DNA of 64,000 bases, from NCBI RefSeq assembly GCF_019931165.1, contig NZ_JAIOUP010000008.1, positions 41,845-105,844 of the forward strand, given 5' to 3'. Every line of letters begins with the position of its first letter. Within the stretch, counting starts at the first letter, position 1. Position numbers and translations under genes: made by a program. Source of the DNA: Schnuerera sp. xch1 (GTDB taxonomy: Bacteria > Bacillota > Clostridia > Tissierellales > Tepidimicrobiaceae). Below are positions 42,429 through 52,202 of this stretch, piece by piece. The notes below the pieces were generated by a model. That model worked only from the letters and a program-made list of their open reading frames with translations. It searched no databases and was not told the origin of the DNA.

Positions 42429-45080
42429 ATGAAAAAATTAAAGATTGGCATAATTCCACACACCCATTGGGATAGGGAGTGGTATTTTACATCTTCTAAG
42501 TCAATGATCTATTCTTTACATGTTTTTGACGAAGTTATAGAATATTTAGAGGAAAACACAAAATTTAAATGTTTTATACTTGATGGTCAAACTTCTATAA
42601 TAGAGGATTATCTATTGATGAGACCCAATATGGAAACTAGAGTTAAGAAACTGGTCAAGGACAATAAAATAATTACTGGGCCCTGGTATACCCAACCTGA
42701 TACATTGGTGGTATCAGGAGAGTCTCTAATTAGAAATTTACTCTATGGAACTCGTAAGGCTAAAGAACTTGGAAGAACTATGAAAGTTGGGTATTTACCA
42801 GATTCCTTTGGAATGAGTGAGCAAATGCCCCAAATTTATAGGGGATTTGGTTTTAAATATGCAGCATTTAGGAGAGGCATTGCTGATAGATTAATTAGGA
42901 ATAGAGAGTTTTACTGGAGTTCTCCAAATGGGGATGAAGTATTTGTTCATAATATTTACGCTTATGGAAGTTTTGGGTATCCACCAGAAAACTCAGATGA
43001 AATCAAGGATTCTATGATAGAAATTATAGATAAGCTGAAGGATAAGTATAGAACAGGATTGATATTGTTATTTAATGGTGAAGATCAAAAACCTATTAGG
43101 AAGAATTTACCTCACATAATTGATAAGGCTAAAGAGGTATTACCAGATGTTGATTTTGAAATAATGTCTATGGAAGAAGGTTTGATAGAGCTCGAGAAGT
43201 CTCATGTGGATTTTGAAAGATACCAAGGTGAATTTACTTTTGGACAATATTCAAGAACTCATAAAAGTATTTTTTCAACCCGTGCAGATTTAAAGATAAT
43301 GAACAATAGGATAGAAAACTATCTTCAAAATATAGCTGAGCCAATATCTTCATTGGCATACATTCTTGGATTTAAATATGAGGAAAATGTATTTGAAAAG
43401 GTTTGGAAACTAATGCTTGATAATTCTGCTCACGATAGTATTGGTATGTGTAATTCTGATGAGACTAACAGGTATGTAAAACATAGGTTCATCGAAGCGG
43501 CAAATCTTTCAACTTCCTTAACAGAATTAAAACTTAGAGAGATAAGTACAAAAATTCCAGTAAAAGATAATTTCCAATTTCAAGTATATAATCTACTTCC
43601 ATATGAACGTGGAGGGCTTTTGGAAACACAATTATTTTTACCGTTTAAAGATGTTGAAATATATGATGAAGAAGGCAATGTATATGGATCGGAAATTATT
43701 AGTACTGAAGATGTAACGGAAGATATTTTCAAAAAGTCCATCAGGGAAATTGGAGTAGACAACGATTCTTCTACTTCCTGGCATAAAGAAATCAAAAATA
43801 TATATAATTCTAAAATATTAATAGACATAAAAACTCTTCGACCTATGAGCTATAAAACATTATATATTCGTGAAAACAACAAGGGGAAAAACACATTAGC
43901 TGTAAACGATAATTGTATTGAAAATGAATATTATACTATTTCAATAAATAACAATGGAACTATAGATATTTTTGATAAAAAAAGAGCTAAGAATTATTTA
44001 GATGCAGTATACTTTGAAGATGACGGAGATGAAGGCGATAGCTATGATTACTCAGAGCCAATAGATAATATTTATTTGAGGGGAGTCAAGGTAATAGATG
44101 TAGAAATTGAATCAAATTCATTAAAAAATATAATGCATATAGTCTTTGAAATGTCATTACCTTATAATTTAGAAGAAAGGAGCCAAGGAAAAGTTTCTGT
44201 TACTAATATAATAAAGATGGATATTAGTTTAGCAAAGAACGATCCCAATATTGGTATAGATGTAAAGGTATTAAACAAGGCAATTGAACATAGACTAAGA
44301 TTGATCGTAAATACAGAAATATATGCAAAATGTTCATATGCAGATCAACAATTCGGAACTATTGAAAGGGAAGTATATCTAGAAGAAGTTGAGTTCTGGC
44401 GAGATCAGGGTTGGGATGAAAAACCTAGGACAATAGAGCCAATGCAGAGTTTTGTTAGTATTGCAGATGATAATTTGGCAGTTCAAGTTACTACTGATTC
44501 AGTAAGGGAATATCAGATTATAGGTGAAAAATTCAATAAAATTGCTATGACTATTTTAAGGTCTACTCCATTCCTTGGTAAGGAAGAGCTTAATGATAGA
44601 CCCGGTAGAGAATCAGGAACAAAAGCTCCAACTCCTGATGCAGAACTAATGAATGAAGAAATAAATGCAAGATATTTCATAAGATATTATGATAAATATG
44701 ATGCCTATAAGTTCGCTCAAAATTCAAAAGAGATATTAACGCCAATAATAGCGTACCAAGGTTCTCAATTTAAAAATAATACCACTTATTTTGTCATTAC
44801 AAATCCTAAAGATAAGAATTTACCTATGGCATATTCTGCATTTGGTATAAAAGGAGAGGCTGTATTATCAACGGTGAAGAAAGCAGAAGGCAGAGATGAT
44901 TTGGTTATAAGATTATATAATCCTGATAGAATTGTAAATAAGAATATAGCAATTACAGGTACGAATAAAAGACTCTATGAATCTAGATTAGATGAAAAAC
45001 TAATTTCAAAACTAGATAATAATATGATGGATATTAAGACTTGTGAGGTAAAAACCATTATTTGCTTACAGGATGATTAA
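42429..45080 (+). CDS. mngB: Intracellular GH38 alpha-mannosidase, MngB-like
   Basis: This 883-residue GH38 enzyme has no signal peptide. It has H13-x-D15 in PHTHWDREWYF as metal ligands, the likely nucleophile D125 in GYLPDSFGMSEQMPQ and GPWYTQPDTLVVSGESL. Length and context equal E. coli MngB, which hydrolyses 2-O-(6-phospho-alpha-mannosyl)-D-glycerate to mannose-6-phosphate and glycerate. It probably cleaves the phosphorylated product of the adjacent PTS in the cytoplasm. Whether the natural substrate is mannosylglycerate or another alpha-mannoside cannot be told. It is followed 24 bases later by the regulator. Confidence 0.9.
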   Translation: MKKLKIGIIPHTHWDREWYFTSSKSMIYSLHVFDEVIEYLEENTKFKCFILDGQTSIIEDYLLMRPNMETRVKKLVKDNKIITGPWYTQPDTLVVSGESLIRNLLYGTRKAKELGRTMKVGYLPDSFGMSEQMPQIYRGFGFKYAAFRRGIADRLIRNREFYWSSPNGDEVFVHNIYAYGSFGYPPENSDEIKDSMIEIIDKLKDKYRTGLILLFNGEDQKPIRKNLPHIIDKAKEVLPDVDFEIMSMEEGLIELEKSHVDFERYQGEFTFGQYSRTHKSIFSTRADLKIMNNRIENYLQNIAEPISSLAYILGFKYEENVFEKVWKLMLDNSAHDSIGMCNSDETNRYVKHRFIEAANLSTSLTELKLREISTKIPVKDNFQFQVYNLLPYERGGLLETQLFLPFKDVEIYDEEGNVYGSEIISTEDVTEDIFKKSIREIGVDNDSSTSWHKEIKNIYNSKILIDIKTLRPMSYKTLYIRENNKGKNTLAVNDNCIENEYYTISINNNGTIDIFDKKRAKNYLDAVYFEDDGDEGDSYDYSEPIDNIYLRGVKVIDVEIESNSLKNIMHIVFEMSLPYNLEERSQGKVSVTNIIKMDISLAKNDPNIGIDVKVLNKAIEHRLRLIVNTEIYAKCSYADQQFGTIEREVYLEEVEFWRDQGWDEKPRTIEPMQSFVSIADDNLAVQVTTDSVREYQIIGEKFNKIAMTILRSTPFLGKEELNDRPGRESGTKAPTPDAELMNEEINARYFIRYYDKYDAYKFAQNSKEILTPIIAYQGSQFKNNTTYFVITNPKDKNLPMAYSAFGIKGEAVLSTVKKAEGRDDLVIRLYNPDRIVNKNIAITGTNKRLYESRLDEKLISKLDNNMMDIKTCEVKTIICLQDD

Positions 45081-45104
45081 AAATTCAAATAATAAGGTGA
45101 AAAT

Positions 45105-47060
45105 ATGAATAAGAGAGAAGAAAACTTGATAAGAATCCTTTATGAAAAAAAGAATACATTTATAGTAATCCAGGAAATGGTAGAACGTGAAGGTTGTTCT
45201 GATAAGACTATTAGGAATTCACTGGATAGGATAGAGGAGTATCTTAGCAAGTTTTCTTCTGATTTAAAACTTGAGAGAATTAGGGGGAAAGGTATTCGCT
45301 TAAAAATAAAAGAAGGTTCTAAAATAACCCTTAAGGATATTTTAGGCAACAATTATTTTAATGAATATATGTTATCCAATGATGAGCGTCAATTTGAATT
45401 ATTATATACATTACTTATGGATACAAAACCAGTAACATTAGGAGAACTTGCAGAAAGATACTATGTGAATAAAAAAGTCATTACTGATGATTTAAATGAG
45501 TTGGGAAAGCAACTAGAAAGATTTAATTTAAAGATAGTTTCAAAACAAAAGATTGGGACTTTTATTGAAGGAACGGAAAAGGATAAGAGGGAAGCATTAT
45601 CTCATGGAATTAAGGTTTTAGGAAATCTAAATAAAACTAAACCTACTTTAAAAAGTATTTTTATGCCTTATGAAATTGATTTAGTCAATAAAGCCATAGC
45701 GGATTTACAAAATCACATTAAAATCTATTTTACCGACGAATCCAGCGATGCTTTAGCTATACACCTTCTTTTTATGATAAAAAGAATTAAACTAAACCAA
45801 GCTATAAGTATCTCTCAGGATAAAAAAGATTTAGTAAAAAGAAAACCACAATACTCTTGGGCCTTAAAATTAGCCGGATACTTAGAAAAGAACTTCTCTT
45901 TAATATTTCCTAAAAATGAAATTATTTATTTAGCAATTCATCTGCTTGGAATGAGGTACTCTAGTGATAGTAATATGGAATCCATGGATTTTGCTCTTGA
46001 ATCAGATACCAGTATTATGGACGTATTATTAAATAGATTATTGTATAATATGGAAGAAATATATAAGCTACCTTTTACATCAGATGAAATATTGATCAAA
46101 GGTTTGAGACTTCATCTATACGGTTCTCTTAATAGGATTAAGTATGGGCTGTCTTTAGAGAACCCACTATTTGAGTATATAAAGCGAATGAATCCATATG
46201 TATACTATGAGGCCTTAGCAACTGTTAATGAATTTAATTCTGAATACAATATACGTATTCCAAAAGAGGAAGTAGCATATATAACTGTTCATTTTCAAGC
46301 TTCAATTGAAAGACATAACAATGGTTCTTTTAAAAAATACACAGCAGTTGTAGTTTGTCATTTGGGAATAGGTGTTTCTAGTTATTTGCAGATTAAACTA
46401 GAAAAGATATTTCCTTGGATGGATTTTAGGGGAAATATTTCTGTTAAAGAGATTCGAAAATATGTAGAAGATAATCCAACAGATTTTATTTTCTCAACGG
46501 TAGATATAGATAATTTTGAAACAAGATATATTAAGATAAGTCCAATTATAGACAAGGCAGAAGAGATTAGGATTAAAAAAGTATTAAATAGCAATATGGC
46601 TTATGAAGATTTGAATAATCAAAGGAAAATTCATAAATTTATAGATAGAGAATTTATATTTTTAAACAAAAACTTTAAAAATAAGGATGAAATTATAAGA
46701 TTTATTACATCTAAATTGTATAAAGCAGGAAAAGTGGATTTTAGATTTCACAAATCCGTATTGAAGAGAGAGCTAATGGATCCTACCGAAATAGGTAATT
46801 TATTAGCTATACCTCATGGGAATGCCGATTATGTAATATTATCTACTATAGCTATACTTACATTAAAAAAACCTATTTTATGGGATAATGAGAAAGTACA
46901 GATTGTATTTCTATTAGCTGTAAGAAAGGAAGATTATTCAAAGGATGATACTATGAGGAACTTTTTTAAGTATTTAAATAGTTTAAGCAATGATAAGGAA
47001 TTATTAGAAAAACTGATAAAGGAGGATAATATAGGAAGTTTCCTAAAATTACTAAGATAA
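45105..47060 (+). CDS. PRD-containing transcriptional regulator with EIIB/EIIA domains (second locus)
   Basis: This 651-residue regulator has the same layout as the one at 4843: N-terminal HTH domains (about 1-130), PRD1 (H220, H279), PRD2 (H337, H396), an EIIB-like domain (C418 in VCHLGIGVSSYL) and an EIIA domain (H571 in LLAIPHGNADY). All five classes of phosphorylation site are kept. The sequence is clearly different from the other copy, so the two loci have separate regulators. It ends its operon, and about 160 bases later murI starts. Confidence 0.9.
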   Translation: MNKREENLIRILYEKKNTFIVIQEMVEREGCSDKTIRNSLDRIEEYLSKFSSDLKLERIRGKGIRLKIKEGSKITLKDILGNNYFNEYMLSNDERQFELLYTLLMDTKPVTLGELAERYYVNKKVITDDLNELGKQLERFNLKIVSKQKIGTFIEGTEKDKREALSHGIKVLGNLNKTKPTLKSIFMPYEIDLVNKAIADLQNHIKIYFTDESSDALAIHLLFMIKRIKLNQAISISQDKKDLVKRKPQYSWALKLAGYLEKNFSLIFPKNEIIYLAIHLLGMRYSSDSNMESMDFALESDTSIMDVLLNRLLYNMEEIYKLPFTSDEILIKGLRLHLYGSLNRIKYGLSLENPLFEYIKRMNPYVYYEALATVNEFNSEYNIRIPKEEVAYITVHFQASIERHNNGSFKKYTAVVVCHLGIGVSSYLQIKLEKIFPWMDFRGNISVKEIRKYVEDNPTDFIFSTVDIDNFETRYIKISPIIDKAEEIRIKKVLNSNMAYEDLNNQRKIHKFIDREFIFLNKNFKNKDEIIRFITSKLYKAGKVDFRFHKSVLKRELMDPTEIGNLLAIPHGNADYVILSTIAILTLKKPILWDNEKVQIVFLLAVRKEDYSKDDTMRNFFKYLNSLSNDKELLEKLIKEDNIGSFLKLLR

Positions 47061-47170
47061 TACTTTGAATTTAGACCATATAAAGCTGTTCATTGCATAA
47101 TAGTACCTCTAAAGAAGATATAGTTAAAATAATAGAAGGTTTGGATAACACTTTTTAGTGTAAAAAAAGA

Positions 47171-47199
47171 TTGTAAATTTCCTCTTATACTAATAAAAT
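47171..47199 (+). promoter_or_regulatory. Probable murI promoter
   Basis: TTGTAA and TAAAAT are 17 bases apart, 22 bases before the murI start. Confidence 0.45.
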
Positions 47200-47221
47200 A
47201 TAATATAAGGGGGAATTTTTT

Positions 47222-48028
47222 ATGGATGACAGACCGATTGGAGTATTTGACTCTGGAGTTGGTGGATTGACAGTATTAAAGGAATTGATAGAAAAATTAC
47301 CAGGAGAAGATGTAGTATATTTTGGAGATACAGCAAGAATACCTTACGGCTCTAGATCAAAGGAAACTGTAATAAAATACTTTTTACAATCAGTAAGATT
47401 TTTATTAACGAAGGATATAAAAGCTATAGTAGTTGCTTGTAACACCGCTTCGGCACTAGCTATGGAAGAAGCCCAAAAAGTGTTTGAGATTCCTATACTA
47501 GGAGTTATTGAACCTGGTGCTGAGGCAGCAATAGCAGTAACCAGGAATTCGAAAATAGGAGTAATAGGTACAGAGGGAACTATAAACAGTCAATCATATC
47601 AAAGAAGGATGAGAAGGATGCTTCCTTCAGCTGAGATAATAGGCATATCCTGTCCTTTATTTGTTCCAATAGTAGAGGAAGGATGGGAAAATTCAGATGT
47701 AGCATTTATGACTGCCAAGCAGTATCTATTGGAATTAAAGGAACATAACATAGATTCTTTGGTTTTAGGATGTACTCATTATCCAACCCTTCGATATACC
47801 ATAGATAAGGTATTAGAAGGAAAAGTGAATTTGATAAATCCCGCATATGAAACTGCTAAAGCAGCAAAGATTATGCTAAAGGAATCAAATTTAACATCTT
47901 CTAGAATTGACGGAGGGAAATGTGAGTTTTATGTAAGTGACGATCCAGAGAAATTTAAAAGAATAGGAGGAAATATATTAAAAAAGGAAATTGCCTCAAT
48001 TCGAAAAGTCAATATAGAAAACATGTAG
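47222..48028 (+). CDS. murI: Glutamate racemase
   Basis: This 268-residue enzyme makes D-glutamate for peptidoglycan. Both catalytic cysteine motifs are present: VVACNTASA (about residue 73) and LGCTHYPTL (about residue 183), along with the start IGVFDSGVGGLTVLKEL. Length is normal. The ATG follows AAGGGGG. A small hairpin overlapping the stop (48026-48044) may end the transcript. Confidence 0.96.
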   Translation: MDDRPIGVFDSGVGGLTVLKELIEKLPGEDVVYFGDTARIPYGSRSKETVIKYFLQSVRFLLTKDIKAIVVACNTASALAMEEAQKVFEIPILGVIEPGAEAAIAVTRNSKIGVIGTEGTINSQSYQRRMRRMLPSAEIIGISCPLFVPIVEEGWENSDVAFMTAKQYLLELKEHNIDSLVLGCTHYPTLRYTIDKVLEGKVNLINPAYETAKAAKIMLKESNLTSSRIDGGKCEFYVSDDPEKFKRIGGNILKKEIASIRKVNIENM

Positions 48029-48093
48029 GCACCATAAGTGCCTAAAATTTGGCTATATGTGCTTAAAATTAAGCAGAAAGGAGGAATTATTCT

Positions 48094-49482
48094 ATGCAGA
48101 ACCAAAACCTATTTCTCAAAGAAAATATATTTCAAATATTCGATTATATTGAAGAAGGGATCCATATTATAGATAGCAAAGGGAGAATAGTATATTATAA
48201 CAAATTTGCTCAAAAAATTGATGCTATAGATACTAGAAAAGCTATAGGTAGACACCTATTAGAAGTATATCCATCTTTAAGTTATAAAACTTCTACTCTA
48301 TTAAATACAATGAGAACAGGAAAACCCATATATAAAAAAGAACAGACCTTTTTAAATTACAAAGGGGAAATGATAACGACGGTTAATTCATCATTACCTA
48401 TCATAGGAAAAGATAATAAAATAATAGGAGCTTTAGAAATATCTAAAGATATAACCCAAGTCAGAGAGATGTCTGAAAAGATAGTAGATCTTCAAAGCAA
48501 GCTATTTAATAATAATAAACCAAACAATAAAACTAAATGGAACATGGCAAAATATACATTCCTAGATATAATAGGAGAAAATAAAGAGATGTTAGATTTG
48601 AAAAAAAATGCATTGAAAGCAGCGAAAACAAATGCACCAGTTCTTATATATGGAGATACGGGTACAGGCAAAGAATTGCTTGTACATGCTATACACAATT
48701 CAAGTAATAGAAAAGATAAACCATTCATAGCACAAAATTGTGCTGCTTTACCAGCTAATCTATTAGAAGGGATCCTATTTGGAACAGTAAAAGGTGGATT
48801 TACTGGAGCAGAAGATAGACAAGGTCTTTTTGAATTAGCGGATAGTGGGACTTTGTTTTTAGATGAAATCAATTCTATGCCCTTAGAATTACAATCAAAA
48901 TTATTAAGAGTATTACAGGATAATAGTATTAGAGCAATAGGAGGAACTAAAAATACAGATGTAGATGTAAGAATAATTGCTGCTACTAATATACATCCAG
49001 AAGAAGCAGTAAAGCAGAAGATATTAAGAAAAGATCTATATTATAGGCTTAATGTAATAGGTTTTGGGATACCTCCATTAAAGGAAAGAAAAGATGATAT
49101 ACCAATATTAGTAAACCACTTTATAAAGAAATTTAACAATAAATTAAATAAATCTGTTAAAGGAATATCAAAGCAAGTTATGAGTATATTTAACTCTTAT
49201 TCTTGGGATGGAAATGTAAGAGAATTGGAAAATTTGATAGAAGGTATAATGAGTATATATGATGTAGAGATTATAGAAGTACAACACTTACCAGCCAAAT
49301 TTAAAGATATAAAAAAACAAAAGCCATGTTTATCTTTAAGAGAAACCTTAGCTAATATGGAAAAACAAATGATACAGCATGCATTAAAAGAAGCAGAATA
49401 CAATATTAGCTATACCGCAAAACTTTTAAACATTCCTCGACAAACTCTCCAATACAAAATATCTAAATATAACTTAAAATAA
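48094..49482 (+). CDS. Sigma-54-dependent activator with PAS domain
   Basis: This 462-residue enhancer-binding protein has an N-terminal PAS sensor (about 8-125, GIHIIDSKGRIVYYNKFAQ), an AAA+ domain with Walker A GDTGTGKE, Walker B GTLFLDEIN and the sigma-54 contact loop, and a C-terminal Fis-type HTH (about 430-460, NISYTAKLLNIPRQTLQYKI). The contact loop reads GGFTGA instead of the usual GAFTGA. It lies directly upstream of the lysine operon, whose promoter is of the sigma-54 type, so it most likely turns that operon on in response to a small ligand. The ATG follows AAGGAGGA. Confidence 0.92.
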   Translation: MQNQNLFLKENIFQIFDYIEEGIHIIDSKGRIVYYNKFAQKIDAIDTRKAIGRHLLEVYPSLSYKTSTLLNTMRTGKPIYKKEQTFLNYKGEMITTVNSSLPIIGKDNKIIGALEISKDITQVREMSEKIVDLQSKLFNNNKPNNKTKWNMAKYTFLDIIGENKEMLDLKKNALKAAKTNAPVLIYGDTGTGKELLVHAIHNSSNRKDKPFIAQNCAALPANLLEGILFGTVKGGFTGAEDRQGLFELADSGTLFLDEINSMPLELQSKLLRVLQDNSIRAIGGTKNTDVDVRIIAATNIHPEEAVKQKILRKDLYYRLNVIGFGIPPLKERKDDIPILVNHFIKKFNNKLNKSVKGISKQVMSIFNSYSWDGNVRELENLIEGIMSIYDVEIIEVQHLPAKFKDIKKQKPCLSLRETLANMEKQMIQHALKEAEYNISYTAKLLNIPRQTLQYKISKYNLK

Positions 49483-49487
49483 TTACA

Positions 49488-49530
49488 ATAACTTTCTTTT
49501 TTGGTGCCAGGCTTATACAATACACAATTA
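49488..49530 (+). repeat. Dispersed GTGCC-AGGC repeat, copy A
   Basis: AATAACTTTCTTTTTTGGTG followed by CCAGGCTTATACAATAC is shared in pattern with 60863-60900 and with one arm of 62189-62247. It lies just after the activator gene. The rest of the gap up to the sigma-54 promoter holds no gene. Confidence 0.65.
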
Positions 49531-49638
49531 AAAACGAGATACATCGTTAAGTTTACTCATCTGATTACTGTAATGAATAACTCCTGTGTCATTTCTGACT
49601 TTGATTTGCCCAAAATTCAGCAGGGAATTTATTTACAA

Positions 49639-49654
49639 TGTTAACATTTTAACA
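49639..49654. promoter_or_regulatory. Possible activator site upstream of the sigma-54 promoter
   Basis: TGTTAACATTTTAACA is an inverted repeat (TGTTAA-N4-TTAACA) centred about 75 bases before the expected transcription start. This is a possible upstream binding site for the PAS activator. A further dyad, ATTACTGTAAT, lies at 49564-49574. Confidence 0.35.
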
Positions 49655-49693
49655 GATATGCCTGAATTTAGTGTTTATGTAATTTGAAAAAAT

Positions 49694-49709
49694 TGGCACA
49701 GATATTGCA
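49694..49709 (+). promoter_or_regulatory. Sigma-54 (-24/-12) promoter of the lysine operon
   Basis: TGGCAC (49694-49699), five bases and TTGCA (49705-49709) match the sigma-54 consensus TGGCACN5TTGCW completely. The GG and GC pairs are correctly spaced. Transcription should start near 49720, about 32 bases before kdd. Confidence 0.9.
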
Positions 49710-49751
49710 ATTAATAACAGATAGAAATAATTATAGAGGGAGGCATGTACT

Positions 49752-50789
49752 ATGAAAAAAGGTAATAAATATGGAATCCACAGAGTAATAGATCCAAAAG
49801 GGGTTTTACCTCAACCGGCACTTAGAATTGATAATACTATGGAAATTTATGATAATGAAATATTAATCGATGTACAGACTTTAAATGTAGATTCAGCAAG
49901 TTTTACTCAAATAAGGGAACAGGCAAAAGATGACGTAGAAGAAATAAAAAAAATCATGAAAGGTATAGTAGCTGATAGGGGAAAGCATCAAAATCCAGTA
50001 ACAGGTTCTGGCGGGATGTTAATAGGTACTATTGAAAAAATTGGACCAGCTTTAGAAAGAAAAACTGACTTAAAAGTAGGAGACAAAATTGCAACCCTAG
50101 TATCATTATCATTAACACCACTTAGAATAGACGAATTTTTAGAAGTTAGGCCAGGAGTAGATCAAGTTGACATCAAGGGTAAAGCAATATTATTTGAGTC
50201 TGGAATCTATGCAGTAATTCCTGACGATTTACCGGAAAACTTAGTTTTATCCGTGTTAGATGTAGCAGGGGCACCAGCACAAACAGCTAAATTAGTAAAG
50301 CCAGGAGATACTGTAGTAATAATAGGCGGAACAGGAAAATCTGGGATGCTATGTTTATACGAAGCAAAGAAAAGGGCAGGAGTTACAGGAAAGGTCATAT
50401 GCATAGGATCGAGGGATAAGACAATTCAGAGAGTAAAGGGTATAAACTTAGCAGATATATACATAAAAGCCGATGCTACTGATGCAGTAGGATTAATGAA
50501 AAAAGTTAGGGAAGCAACTGGTGGACAATTAGCAGATATAGTTATAAATACAGTTAATATCCCAAATACTGAAATGTCAAGCATATTATGTACTAAAGAC
50601 CAAGGTTTAGTTTATTTCTTCAGTATGGCTACCAACTTTACAAAAGCAGCGTTAGGAGCTGAAGGAGTAGGAAAAGATGTAACGATGATAATAGGTAACG
50701 GCTACACTAAAGGTCATGCAGCAATTTCTCTGGAATTAATGAGGGAAAGTCAAGAGTTAAGAAAGATATTTGAAGATTTGTATGCTTAA
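49752..50789 (+). CDS. kdd: L-erythro-3,5-diaminohexanoate dehydrogenase
   Basis: This 345-residue enzyme oxidatively deaminates 3,5-diaminohexanoate to 5-amino-3-oxohexanoate with NAD(P)+, the third step of lysine fermentation. It has the family start (YGIHRVIDPKGVLPQPALRI), a PVTGSGGMLIGTI segment and the nucleotide-binding VVIIGGTGKSGMLCLYEAKK. Length is typical. It is the first gene after the sigma-54 promoter and about 100 bases before kamA. The ATG follows GAGGGAGG. Confidence 0.95.
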   Translation: MKKGNKYGIHRVIDPKGVLPQPALRIDNTMEIYDNEILIDVQTLNVDSASFTQIREQAKDDVEEIKKIMKGIVADRGKHQNPVTGSGGMLIGTIEKIGPALERKTDLKVGDKIATLVSLSLTPLRIDEFLEVRPGVDQVDIKGKAILFESGIYAVIPDDLPENLVLSVLDVAGAPAQTAKLVKPGDTVVIIGGTGKSGMLCLYEAKKRAGVTGKVICIGSRDKTIQRVKGINLADIYIKADATDAVGLMKKVREATGGQLADIVINTVNIPNTEMSSILCTKDQGLVYFFSMATNFTKAALGAEGVGKDVTMIIGNGYTKGHAAISLELMRESQELRKIFEDLYA

Positions 50790-50887
50790 ATAATATAGAT
50801 ACAATCGTCCTCCTATGTCGTGTGCCTTCCTGAGTTAAAAGGGTTTGATTTTTATGTTAGAAAGGAATAAAAAAAGGAGTGTAAATT

Positions 50888-52162
50888 GTGAGAAATTTTA
50901 AGGATATTGAACTGTGGAAAGACGTTACTGAAGAACAATGGAACGACTGGCAGTGGCAGGTAAAAAATAGAATTACTGATATAGAGACTTTAAAGAAGTT
51001 AATAAATGTTACCCGACAAGAAGAAAAGGATATAGAAGCAGTACTTGATAAATTCAGAATGGGTATTACACCATATTATGCATCTTTGATGGATCCAGAC
51101 GATCCTAATTGTCCAATTAGGAAGCAAGCAGTCCCAACAATAATGGAAACTCATCAGAGTTTAGCGGATATGGATGACCCACTATCAGAAGACGAAGATT
51201 CACCAGTACCAGGACTAACTCACAGATATCCTGACAGAGTATTATTTTTAATTACAGATCAATGTTCTATGTATTGTAGGCATTGTACTAGAAGAAGATT
51301 TGCAGGACAAAAGGACTCTGGAGCACCAAACGACAGAATAGAAAAATGCATAGAATATATTAGAAATACTCCTCAAGTTAGAGACGTGTTGTTATCAGGA
51401 GGAGATGCTTTATTAGTAACTGATGAAAAACTGGAATATATCATAAGGAAATTAAGAGCAATACCTCATGTTGAAATAATAAGAATAGGTAGTCGTACAC
51501 CAGTAGTTATGCCCATGAGAATTACCGATGATTTAGTAAATATTCTGAAGAAGTATCATCCAATATGGTTAAATACACATTATAATCATCCAAAAGAAGT
51601 TACAGATTATTCAAAGGAAGCCGCTAGAAGGATGGCAGATGCAGGTATTCCTCTTGGAAACCAATCAGTATTATTAAGAGGAGTAAACGATTGTCCTAAT
51701 ATAATTAAGGATTTAGTTCATGAACTAGTAAAGATGAGAATTAAACCATACTACATTTATCAATGTGATTTATCTACTGGAATAGAGCACTTTAGAACTA
51801 AGGTATCTAAAGGGATAGAGATAATAGAAGCATTAAGGGGGCACACCTCTGGATATGCAGTACCTACTTTTGTAGTAGATGCACCAGGAGGAGGAGGGAA
51901 AACTCCGGTTATGCCTCAGTATGTAATTAGCCAATCTCCAACTAAAGTTGTGCTTAGAAATTATGAAGGGGTTATAACTACTTATATTGAACCTCAGTAT
52001 ATTGAAGAGCCATGCGATTGTCCAACATGTAGAGGAGAAATAGAAAAGCTCAATACAGGTGTATCAGAATTATTAGAAGGACGAGAAGTAAAAGCAATGG
52101 AACCAGATAATTTAGAAAGGAAACAAAGAAACAACAGACAATGTATAACGTATGATTTCTAG
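50888..52162 (+). CDS. kamA: L-lysine 2,3-aminomutase
   Basis: This 424-residue radical SAM, PLP-dependent enzyme converts L-lysine to L-beta-lysine. The iron-sulfur cysteines are C126, C130 and C133 in QCSMYCRHCTRRR, and the PLP lysine is K328 in DAPGGGGKTP. The C-terminal Cys-rich stretch (CDCPTCRGEIEKLN) fits the zinc-binding tail of the clostridial enzyme. The start is GTG behind AAAAGGAG. It is the entry step of the pathway encoded here; kamB follows after about 40 bases. Confidence 0.97.
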   Translation: MRNFKDIELWKDVTEEQWNDWQWQVKNRITDIETLKKLINVTRQEEKDIEAVLDKFRMGITPYYASLMDPDDPNCPIRKQAVPTIMETHQSLADMDDPLSEDEDSPVPGLTHRYPDRVLFLITDQCSMYCRHCTRRRFAGQKDSGAPNDRIEKCIEYIRNTPQVRDVLLSGGDALLVTDEKLEYIIRKLRAIPHVEIIRIGSRTPVVMPMRITDDLVNILKKYHPIWLNTHYNHPKEVTDYSKEAARRMADAGIPLGNQSVLLRGVNDCPNIIKDLVHELVKMRIKPYYIYQCDLSTGIEHFRTKVSKGIEIIEALRGHTSGYAVPTFVVDAPGGGGKTPVMPQYVISQSPTKVVLRNYEGVITTYIEPQYIEEPCDCPTCRGEIEKLNTGVSELLEGREVKAMEPDNLERKQRNNRQCITYDF

Positions 52163-52202
52163 GATTGGGCTCTGAGATTAGAACATATGGGGGTGTTTTA
52201 TA

